Positions 14,826-20,389 of a DNA stretch of 20,389 bases are shown here, piece by piece (position 1 is the first letter of the stretch; each line of letters opens with the position of its first letter). Source of the DNA: JAZDLC01 sp043802345 (GTDB lineage Bacteria; Planctomycetota; B15-G4; JADJEK01). The notes beneath the pieces were generated by a model that saw nothing but the letters and a program-made list of their open reading frames with translations, ran no database searches and had not been told where the DNA came from. The stretch covers positions 1-20,389 of the forward strand of contig JAZDLC010000122.1 of NCBI GenBank assembly GCA_043802345.1, written 5' to 3'. The position numbers and the translations under genes are program-made.

Positions 14826-16009
14826 CGCTGAAGAACCTGCTGTCCACCCTGACGCTGGCCGCCGCCGTCCTCAGCGTCGTTCCTTCAGGCCTCACACAGG
14901 ACCACCGGACCCGGGCGGCGCTCTCCCGCATCGAGGAACAGGGCCAGAAGCTGCTGGAAGGGCTGGTCGCCCGGGGCGTTCCAGGGGCGTCCGCGGCGCT
15001 GTTGCTGCCCGACGGGCGTCAGGTCCAGGTGACCGCGGGCATCGCTTCCTTCTTCAGCAAAGAGACAATGACCTCGGAGCATCGGATGCTGGTCGGCAGC
15101 ACCGGCAAGACATTCGTGTCCGCTGTGGCTCTTGCCCTCTGCGCGGAGGGGAAACTCGCGCTCGATCGGACGGTGAAATCGTACTACGACGACCCGCTGC
15201 CGGAGTGGATCTCCAGGGTCCCGAACGCCAGTGCGGTGACGCTCCGCCAACTCCTCCAGCACAGCAGCGGCATCCCCCGCTACGTCATGAAGCCGGCGTT
15301 CGCAGCCGCTCTGAAGGAGGATCTGGAGCGCACCTTCCGTCCGGAGGAGCTCCTCTCCTTCGTGCATGGAGATCGGCCGCTTTTTGCTCCCGGCGGGGGC
15401 TTCTCGTACGCCGACACCAATTACATCATCGTCGGCATCCTGATCGAGAAGGTTACGGGCGAACCGTTCTACGGTCTCGCGCGGAAGCGGCTCCTCGTGC
15501 CTCATGGGCTGTCAGCAACGGTTCCCTCCGACCGGATCGAGATTCCCCGGATGGCCGGCGGACGGGTTGTGCTCACGCAGTTCCTGGGCGTGCCGGACAC
15601 CACCCTGCGCGAGGATGGCAGCTTCACCTTCAACCCCCAGTTCGAGTGGTGCGGAGGCGGCTTTGCCAGCACCCCCACCGATCTGGCGCGCTGGGCCGGC
15701 ATCTTGTACACGGGCCGCGCCTTCGAGAAGCCGTACTTGCCTGACCTGCTCTCGGCCAGGGATGCGCCGGAGCTCGGCCCCTCGGTAGGGTACGGCCTGG
15801 GCGTCATGCTGAGGGACACGGGGGCAGGCCGGCTGCTCGGTCACGAGGGGGTCATGCCTGGCTACCTGACCTCTCTGGGCCACTTCCCCGACTGCCAGAT
15901 CTCCGCCGCGATCCAGGTCAACACGGACGCCGCCGCCCGGATCGGGCGCCCGCTCACGGCTGTTCTGGTCGAGCTGGTCCGGATCGCGCAGCAGGAGTTC
16001 GAGCGCTGA
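14822..16009 (+). CDS. Secreted beta-lactamase-family serine hydrolase
   Basis: A 395-residue protein read from TTG 14822, which overlaps the previous stop (TTGA). The frame is open upstream to 14144, but the signal peptide (MTLKNLLSTLTLAAAVLSVVPSGLTQ) begins exactly at this TTG and no other start fits. Motifs of the class C beta-lactamase/D-Ala-D-Ala carboxypeptidase-like family are present: SxxK as STGK (Ser93, Lys96), the tyrosine motif as YAD (Tyr196, with Asp in place of the usual Asn or Ser), TLRQLLQHSSGIPRY, and the third motif HEG (341-343) in GHEGVMPGYLTSL. It probably cleaves ester or amide bonds outside the cytoplasm (cell wall peptides or small esters). True antibiotic hydrolysis cannot be inferred. 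Its stop abuts the stop of the convergent CBS gene with no gap (TGATCA). Confidence 0.88.
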   Translation: MTLKNLLSTLTLAAAVLSVVPSGLTQDHRTRAALSRIEEQGQKLLEGLVARGVPGASAALLLPDGRQVQVTAGIASFFSKETMTSEHRMLVGSTGKTFVSAVALALCAEGKLALDRTVKSYYDDPLPEWISRVPNASAVTLRQLLQHSSGIPRYVMKPAFAAALKEDLERTFRPEELLSFVHGDRPLFAPGGGFSYADTNYIIVGILIEKVTGEPFYGLARKRLLVPHGLSATVPSDRIEIPRMAGGRVVLTQFLGVPDTTLREDGSFTFNPQFEWCGGGFASTPTDLARWAGILYTGRAFEKPYLPDLLSARDAPELGPSVGYGLGVMLRDTGAGRLLGHEGVMPGYLTSLGHFPDCQISAAIQVNTDAAARIGRPLTAVLVELVRIAQQEFER

Positions 16010-16477
16010 TCACTTCGGCGGATCGAACTCCGTCTCCGGGTTGCGCACGTACCGCTTGTTCTTCCGGACGTACTCGCGAAGCTTCTTCTTCCCCAGCGGG
16101 TTCTTGAGGGTGAAGCGGTGCTCCTCGACCAGGCGCAACAGATCGAAGGAACTGAGCACGCCGACGACCTTCTTCTCGTGCGTCACTACCAGGTGATGGA
16201 TGCGTTGGTTCCGCATCACTCGCGCGGCGACGTGGACATCTGAGTACTTCGGCACCACATACACCTTCTCGGAGCAGATGGTGCTGACCGGCCGCTCGTC
16301 GTCAGGGCCTGACAACAGATCGGTGGCTGTGACGATTCCAACCGCGCGCCCTTCGGCGTCGACGATCGGCAACGCGTGAATCGCGTGAGAGACCATCCTC
16401 TCGCGAACCGTCCCCACGCTCTCGTCCGCATCCGCCACGACGATTTCCGCACTCATGAGGTCGTTGACTGTCACCAT
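16010..16477 (-). CDS. Two-CBS-domain protein with basic C-terminal tail
   Basis: A 155-residue protein. CBS1 spans about 1-60 (TVNDLMSAEIVVADADESVGTVRERMVSHAIHALPIVDAEGRAVGIVTATDLL). CBS2 spans about 68-122 (VYVVPKYSDVHVAARVMRNQRIHHLVVTHEKKVVGVLSSFDLLRLV). The tail (LGKKKLREYVRKNKRYVRNPE) is strongly basic and could bind nucleic acid or an acidic partner. The ATG at 16477 starts directly at the domain. A GGAGG lies 12 nt upstream of it. An in-frame ATG at 16555 would add 26 residues without domain features and would sit among the promoter elements of the divergent regulator. Similar in plan to the CBS protein two genes away, so the locus has two nucleotide-sensing modules flanking a hydrolase. 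Confidence 0.87.
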   Translation of the reverse strand: MVTVNDLMSAEIVVADADESVGTVRERMVSHAIHALPIVDAEGRAVGIVTATDLLSGPDDERPVSTICSEKVYVVPKYSDVHVAARVMRNQRIHHLVVTHEKKVVGVLSSFDLLRLVEEHRFTLKNPLGKKKLREYVRKNKRYVRNPETEFDPPK

Positions 16478-16547
16478 CGCCTTGGAAAACCTCCGGGGCC
16501 ATCCTACCGGTCGTCCAGTCTGCCAAGAAAAGAGCCGGGGAATTCCT

Positions 16548-16574
16548 TTGATCATTCGGTCATGATGTTATGTT
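16548..16574 (+). promoter_or_regulatory. Candidate promoter/operator of the ArsR-methyltransferase gene
   Basis: TTGATC (16548-16553) and TATGTT (16569-16574) form a plausible -35/-10 pair, with a short 15-nt spacer. Transcription would begin at or next to the ATG at 16581, so the message would be leaderless; indeed no ribosome site is visible. An inverted repeat ATCAT-N6-ATGAT (16551-16566) lies between the two boxes, the usual place for an ArsR-type repressor to block polymerase. Sequence elements are seen; function is inferred. Confidence 0.42.
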
Positions 16575-16580
16575 CTTTAT

Positions 16581-17570
16581 ATGACGCCCATGGCTGAAAC
16601 AGCACTTCCATCGATTCTCAAGCTGCTCGCAGACCCCACGAGGCTCCGGATTCTGGCTCTCCTGGGGCAGGAGGAGCTTTCCGTGGGAGAACTCACCCGC
16701 GCACTCGGAATGGCACAAAGCCGTGTAAGCAACCATCTTAGGATTCTGCGAGAGGCTCGTGTGCTGACTGAAAGGCATGCGGGAGTCAGCACGCACCTCA
16801 GCCTGGCGAAGCCGCAAACGATCCACGACGCCCTGCCGCGCATCTGGGCCGCAATGAAGCAGGAGCTGGAGGCCTTGCCGGAGCACCAGGCCGATCTGGT
16901 CCGCCTGGAGAGCGTCCTCGCCGAGCGCCGAGCGCGGGATGGCGACTTTTTCGACCGGGTCGCGGGTGAGTGGGACAAGATCGCCGGGGAATTCGAGACC
17001 GGTCAGGCCCGGCTGCGGGTCGTCAACCACCTGCTCCCCCGTCAATCGGTCCTGGCTGATCTGGGGTGCGGAACAGGCTATATGGCGGAATCAGTTCTGG
17101 GCCATTGCGAGCGTCTGATCTGTGTGGACCGGTCGGAGGGGATGCTCGCGGAGGCGAGAAAGCGCCTGACCCGAAATACCAGGGGAACGAGCGTGGAATT
17201 CCGAAAGGGTGAGCTGGACGCACTGCCGATCAAGGACGGAGAACTGGATGGTCTCCTGGCGGGGATGGTGTTGCACCACCTGCCGTCGATCGAGGCGGGA
17301 CTCTCGGAGATGTACCGTGCCATCCGACCGGGAGGGACCGTGGCCGTGCTGGAACTGGCCCCACACCGGGAAGAGTGGATGCGGACGGAACTCGGAGATC
17401 GCCACCTCGGGCTGGAGCCGTCCGATCTGCTGCAGACCATGCGCCAGGTGGGCTTTGTCGACGCCCTGCTCGACCCGCCCGCGGACCGCCTGCGACCGAA
17501 GCGCCCGGACGGGAGCCCGGTTTCCCTTCCGCTGTTCATTATCCGCGGCCGCAAGCCGCTCACAATCTGA
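16581..17570 (+). CDS. ArsR-type HTH regulator fused to a SAM-dependent methyltransferase domain
   Basis: A 329-residue protein. Residues 8-80 form an ArsR/SmtB winged helix (ILKLLADPTRLRILALL, LSVGELTRALGMAQSRVSNHLRILREARVL). The ELCVC metal site of metal-sensing ArsR proteins is absent, so it is not a classical metal sensor. Residues ~125-300 form a class I methyltransferase fold: motif I DLGCGTGYMAE (160-170), the acidic ribose-binding residue in CVDRSEGMLAEARKR, DALPIKDGELDGLLAGMVLHHL, and IRPGGTVAVLELAPH. By family knowledge the domain should bind SAM or SAH; whether it also methylates is unknown. It lies 37 nt before ahcY on the same strand, so it is probably a ligand-controlled repressor of SAH turnover. 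ArsR-family SahR regulators of SAM-cycle genes are described in Proteobacteria and are the closest known analogue. ATG 16590 is an alternative start. Confidence 0.88.
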   Translation: MTPMAETALPSILKLLADPTRLRILALLGQEELSVGELTRALGMAQSRVSNHLRILREARVLTERHAGVSTHLSLAKPQTIHDALPRIWAAMKQELEALPEHQADLVRLESVLAERRARDGDFFDRVAGEWDKIAGEFETGQARLRVVNHLLPRQSVLADLGCGTGYMAESVLGHCERLICVDRSEGMLAEARKRLTRNTRGTSVEFRKGELDALPIKDGELDGLLAGMVLHHLPSIEAGLSEMYRAIRPGGTVAVLELAPHREEWMRTELGDRHLGLEPSDLLQTMRQVGFVDALLDPPADRLRPKRPDGSPVSLPLFIIRGRKPLTI

Positions 17571-17607
17571 GGACAAACTTGAGATCCACAAGCAAGGAGA
17601 AGAGCTG

Positions 17608-19083
17608 ATGAGTGACGCAGTCACGCGAACCCGAATCGACCACAAGGTCAAGGATCTGCGCCTCGCCGACTTCGGCCGGAAGGAAATCGTCATGGCCGAG
17701 CATGAGATGCCCGGTCTGATGGCAACGCGGGAAGAGTACGGCGCAAGCAAACCGCTGAAGGGTGCCCGGATCACCGGCTCCCTGCACATGACGATTCAGA
17801 CCGCGGTCCTGATCGAGACCCTGACCCACCTGGGCGCGGAGGTGCGCTGGGCCTCATGTAACATCTTCTCGACCCAGGACCACGCGGCCGCGGCGGCCGT
17901 GGTGGGCCCCACCGGCACGCCGGACAACCCGCAAGGCGTCCCGGTCTTTGCCTGGAAGGGGGAGACGCTGGAGGAGTACTGGCACTGCACCGAGCGCGCC
18001 TTCGACTTCGGCGACGGCAAGGGACCCAACATGATCCTCGACGATGGCGGCGACGCCACCATGATGCTCCACAAGGGAGTCGCGTTCGAGAAGGCGGGCG
18101 CAGTACCGGAACCGACCGACAAGGATGGTGAGGACTACGCCGAGCTGCTGAGAATCCTGAAGCGCTGCATGGTCGAGGACAAGGGGCGCTGGACCCGGCT
18201 GGCGGGCGAGATCAGGGGCGTCACCGAGGAGACCACGACCGGCGTCCACCGCCTGTACCAGATGCAGGCCGAGGGCTCGCTGCTGTTCCCGGCTTTCAAC
18301 GTCAACGACTCGGTCACCAAAAGCAAGTTCGACAATCTGTATGGTTGCCGCCACTCACTGGTGGACGGGATCATGCGCGCAACCGACGTGATGCTGGCCG
18401 GCAAGCAGGCCGTGGTCTGCGGCTACGGTGACGTGGGCAAGGGATGCGCCCAGGCGCTGAAGGCACAGGGCGCCCGGGTGATCATCACCGAGATCGACCC
18501 GATCTGCGCGCTCCAGGCCTTGATGGAAGGATACCGGGTCTGCCGGCTGGAAGACGTGGTGGAGGAGGCGGACATCTTCGTCACCACCACCGGCAACAAG
18601 GACATCCTCCGCGCCGACCACATGCAGCAGATGAAGCACAACGCCATCGTCGGCAACATCGGCCACTTCGACAATGAGATCGACATGGCGGGGCTCCAGA
18701 GGATCCCGGGGATCAAGAAGGTCAACATCAAGAATCCGGTGGAGCACAGCAACCAGGTCGACCAGTGGACCTTCGCGGACGGCCACTCGATCATCGTGCT
18801 GGCCGAGGGCCGGCTGCTGAACCTGGGTTGCGCCACCGGCCACCCCAGTTTCGTGATGAGCGCCTCCTTCACCAACCAGGTCATGGCGCAGATCGAACTG
18901 TACTGCCGGCCGGAGCAGTACGAGAAGCAGGTCTACACCCTGCCGAAGCTGCTGGACGAGAAGGTCGCCTGGCTGCACCTTGACAAGCTGGGCGCGCGGA
19001 TGACGCGGCTCACCGAGGCGCAGGCGAAGTACATCGGGGTCGAGATGGACGGGCCGTACAAGGCGAACCGCTACCGGTACTAG
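17608..19083 (+). CDS. ahcY: S-adenosyl-L-homocysteine hydrolase
   Basis: A 491-residue protein with AGGAGA before the ATG. It catalyses reversible hydrolysis of SAH to adenosine and homocysteine in the cytoplasm, relieving product inhibition of methyltransferases. It is nearly identical in motif content to bacterial long-form enzymes: LHMTIQTAVLIETL, DDGGDATMMLHKG, EETTTGVHRLYQM, FNVNDSVTKSKFDNLYGCR, the NAD-binding GYGDVGKGCAQAL, GNIGHFDNEID, GHPSFVMSASFTNQV and the C-terminal KANRYRY tail that reaches the neighbouring subunit's NAD site. The ~40-residue insertion typical of many bacteria (TDKDGEDYAELLRILKR...) is present. It is likely co-transcribed with the upstream ArsR-methyltransferase fusion. 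The 37-nt gap is too short for a SAH riboswitch. A short hairpin follows the stop. Confidence 0.98.
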   Translation: MSDAVTRTRIDHKVKDLRLADFGRKEIVMAEHEMPGLMATREEYGASKPLKGARITGSLHMTIQTAVLIETLTHLGAEVRWASCNIFSTQDHAAAAAVVGPTGTPDNPQGVPVFAWKGETLEEYWHCTERAFDFGDGKGPNMILDDGGDATMMLHKGVAFEKAGAVPEPTDKDGEDYAELLRILKRCMVEDKGRWTRLAGEIRGVTEETTTGVHRLYQMQAEGSLLFPAFNVNDSVTKSKFDNLYGCRHSLVDGIMRATDVMLAGKQAVVCGYGDVGKGCAQALKAQGARVIITEIDPICALQALMEGYRVCRLEDVVEEADIFVTTTGNKDILRADHMQQMKHNAIVGNIGHFDNEIDMAGLQRIPGIKKVNIKNPVEHSNQVDQWTFADGHSIIVLAEGRLLNLGCATGHPSFVMSASFTNQVMAQIELYCRPEQYEKQVYTLPKLLDEKVAWLHLDKLGARMTRLTEAQAKYIGVEMDGPYKANRYRY

Positions 19084-19084
19084 G

Positions 19085-19105
19085 CGGACGCATTCGGTGC
19101 GTTCG
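19085..19105 (+). terminator. Hairpin after ahcY
   Basis: CGGACGCA pairs with TGCGTTCG (one G-U pair) around a TTCGG loop, starting 2 nt after the ahcY stop. There is no U tract, so termination may be weak or factor-dependent. Confidence 0.4.
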
Positions 19106-19123
19106 ATTGCGTGCCTGTGCTTG

Positions 19124-19163
19124 TGCTCGTACTCAGTCGCTTCAGCGACGGTACTCGTACTCG
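19124..19163 (+). repeat. Intergenic CTCGTACTC repeats with a small hairpin
   Basis: GCTCGTACTC (19125-19134) and TACTCGTACTCG (19152-19163) are repeated copies of a low-complexity unit, separated by a GTCGC-TTCA-GCGAC stem (19136-19149). Further on, CGAATCGT and ACGATTCG form an inverted pair. The ~190-nt gap before the pseudouridine synthase otherwise shows nothing. Confidence 0.5.
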
Positions 19164-19272
19164 AATCGTCGGCTGTCAGGCTGGAGCGGACCAACGGACT
19201 CCGGTTCGAGCTCGAGTACGATTCGGCGCAACTCGTGGTCAGGGTGAAAACTCAGAGGCACAATCCGTTGCG

Positions 19273-19962
19273 ATGACCGACCTCGCGCAGACAATCCTCT
19301 TCCAGTCCCCCGACCTGGTCGTCATCGACAAGCCGCCCGGGCTCCCCACCACCGGCATCACGCTGGAGGACGAGAACTGTCTCCAGTTCCACCTGATGCG
19401 CCACTTCGGTCGGATGGTCTGGGCGGTCCACCAGCTCGACGCCGACACGTCCGGGGTGAACATCTTCACCCTCGTCCGCCGGCAGGTGGCGGTCGTCAAG
19501 AAGAGGATGGAGGCACCCTCCGGTGTGAAGGAGTACCTGGCCTTCTGCCACGGCGAGGCTGAGTTCGACTGCAAGGATGTGGACCTGCCGATCGGATTTC
19601 TGGATTCCGAGCGAACCCAGCTCGGAATCACCGCTTCGGGACGGCCGGCGCGTTCCCAGGTCTCGGTGCTGGAACGGAAAAACGGCTTTTCTGCCCTGAA
19701 AGTCAGGATTTTCACGGGCCGGACGCATCAAGTCCGTATCCACCTATCACATCTGAATCATCCGCTGGTTGGCGAATACTGGTACCGGCCGAAACCGTGT
19801 ACCCTCTGGCCACGACAGGCCTTACACGCAGCCAGCGTACGGTTTGAGGATGGATTGAGTCCGGAAGGGTTCGCGGCGCCGCTCGCGGCTGACCTTCAGG
19901 AACTGGGCAGGAAGCTCGGGTTCACTGGAAGCTGGCTGCGCACTTCCGGCTCGAATGACTAG
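19273..19962 (+). CDS. RluA-family pseudouridine synthase, altered HRLD motif
   Basis: A 229-residue catalytic domain without an S4 RNA-binding domain. It would isomerise a uridine in rRNA or tRNA. Diagnostic strings are LVVIDKPPGLPTTG, the active-site motif HQLDADTSG (53-61, catalytic Asp56), KEYLAFCHGE, and the C-terminal GRTHQVRIHLSHLNHPLVGEYWY. The motif normally reads HRLDxxTSG; here the Arg, which in RluA helps flip the target base, is Gln54. The ATG at 19273 directly precedes the domain. The frame extends to 19111 through repeat-derived sequence that looks non-coding. GAGG lies too far upstream (~17 nt) to be a good ribosome site. The RNA target is unknown. Next on the same strand is an exported prolyl isomerase, 74 nt away. 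Confidence 0.88.
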   Translation: MTDLAQTILFQSPDLVVIDKPPGLPTTGITLEDENCLQFHLMRHFGRMVWAVHQLDADTSGVNIFTLVRRQVAVVKKRMEAPSGVKEYLAFCHGEAEFDCKDVDLPIGFLDSERTQLGITASGRPARSQVSVLERKNGFSALKVRIFTGRTHQVRIHLSHLNHPLVGEYWYRPKPCTLWPRQALHAASVRFEDGLSPEGFAAPLAADLQELGRKLGFTGSWLRTSGSND

Positions 19963-19994
19963 GATTCCTGGCTCTGCTTACCGCGCGGGGTCCA

Positions 19995-20014
19995 AGTCCC
20001 TGACTGATGGGACT
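19995..20014 (+). other. Small inverted repeat AGTCCC-N8-GGGACT
   Basis: A 6-bp stem lies between the pseudouridine synthase stop and the prolyl isomerase ribosome site. It may be a weak terminator or a leader stem; there is no U tract. Confidence 0.25.
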
Positions 20015-20036
20015 CCCGCTCAACTCGAGGAAAGAA

Positions 20037-20389
20037 ATGCGAAACATCATCTCCCTGCTGATCGGGATGACAACCGTCGCCGCTCTGCTCGGCGCGTCAG
20101 GAAATCTCTCTGCCCAGGTCGCCGCGACCAGCCCGGTTCAGGAGGCGACGAAGGCGGACGGCATGTACGCCGTCTTCGACACCAGCATGGGCACGATCGT
20201 CTGCCGGCTGCATTATGACAAGGTGCCGGTGACCGTCGCCAACTTCGTCGGCCTGGCGACCGGAGAGAAGACCTGGAAGGACCCAAAGACCGGAGCGGAC
20301 AGAAACAACCCGTTCTACGACGGCACGACCTTCCACCGCGTGATCAAGGATTTCATGGTCCAGGGTGGTTGCCCGCTGGGCACCGGCAC
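20037..20389 (+). CDS. Exported cyclophilin-type peptidyl-prolyl isomerase (3' end cut off)
   Basis: 117 codons are visible before the window ends. AGGAAAG precedes the ATG. Residues 1-26 form a signal peptide ending LSAQ, so the enzyme acts outside the cytoplasm. The cyclophilin core is clear: YAVFDTSMGTIVCRLHYDKVPVTVANFVGLATGEK, then FYDGTTFHRVIKDFMVQGGCPLGTG, which holds the catalytic Arg (in FHRV) and the hydrophobic pocket residues Phe, Met and Gln. It speeds cis-trans isomerisation of X-Pro bonds during folding of exported proteins. An insertion with WKDPKTGADRNNP is typical of bacterial exported members. Confidence 0.93.
   Translation, partial: MRNIISLLIGMTTVAALLGASGNLSAQVAATSPVQEATKADGMYAVFDTSMGTIVCRLHYDKVPVTVANFVGLATGEKTWKDPKTGADRNNPFYDGTTFHRVIKDFMVQGGCPLGTG

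Noticed and set aside
14822..16009. Antibiotic-resistance beta-lactamase
   Set aside because: The family motifs are shared by many esterases and peptidases, the YxN motif is YAD, and nothing in the context suggests resistance.
16549..16565. Alternative palindrome reading TGATCA-N5-TCATGA as the operator
   Set aside because: It is less symmetric than ATCAT-N6-ATGAT in the same place; kept as one site only.
17571..17607. SAH riboswitch before ahcY
   Set aside because: The gap is only 37 nt and holds a ribosome site; there is no room for the pseudoknotted aptamer. The region before 16581 also lacks a leader.
1..20389. CRISPR arrays, insertion sequences, integrases, phage genes, tRNA or rRNA
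   Set aside because: No regularly spaced repeats, no transposase or integrase motifs, and no cloverleaf or rRNA-like sequence were seen on either strand.

Overview
The window is GC-rich and bacterial, with densely packed genes on both strands. It has no rRNA, tRNA, CRISPR array or recognisable mobile element. Several features point to a planctomycete-type genome (inference): the C-terminal export-associated domain on the 1029-residue secreted hydrolase, an AsmA-like mini-protein, an anti-sigma factor with HEAT-like and WxxWW sequence, a DUF1570-like peptidase relative, and many lipoproteins and GT39-type membrane proteins. No phylogenetic marker gene is present to prove it.

Layout. 1-1663 (minus): a partial GT39-type membrane glycosyltransferase with a TPR-like tail. 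1664-1842: a divergent control region with a perfect 13-bp palindrome. 1843-4998 (plus): an ECF sigma factor, overlapping a zinc-finger anti-sigma factor with a long outer domain, then a two-PDZ lipoprotein; this reads as one envelope-signalling unit. 5197-6531: a secreted peptidase-like TPR protein that has lost its HExxH zinc site. 6539-7000 (minus): an Rrf2 regulator. 7270-8142: an AsmA-like anchored protein, followed by a strong hairpin. 8391-11480: a very large secreted fusion of a serine hydrolase (beta-lactamase fold) with a DUF5060/glycoside-hydrolase-like module. 11544-12527 (minus): an anchored SGNH hydrolase. 12720-14222: a second GT39-type protein. 14349-16009: a CBS-pair protein translationally coupled to a secreted serine hydrolase, and facing them a second CBS-pair protein (16010-16477, minus). 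16581-19083: an ArsR-type HTH fused to a SAM-dependent methyltransferase domain, followed by S-adenosylhomocysteine hydrolase (ahcY). 19273-19962: an RluA-type pseudouridine synthase with an altered active-site motif. 20037-end: the start of an exported cyclophilin-type prolyl isomerase.

How the genes fit together. Most of the window concerns the cell envelope: signalling across the membrane, glycosyl transfer, and secreted hydrolases. The clearest functional pairing is the regulator/methyltransferase fusion with ahcY, which suggests a SAM/SAH-cycle sensor controlling SAH removal. A candidate promoter and operator lie directly upstream, and the message may be leaderless. Intergenic spaces hold short low-complexity repeats (TCGATT, CTCGTACTC, and a 13-nt GC-rich unit) and several short palindromes. 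Domain calls were made by eye from translated sequence; no database search was run.
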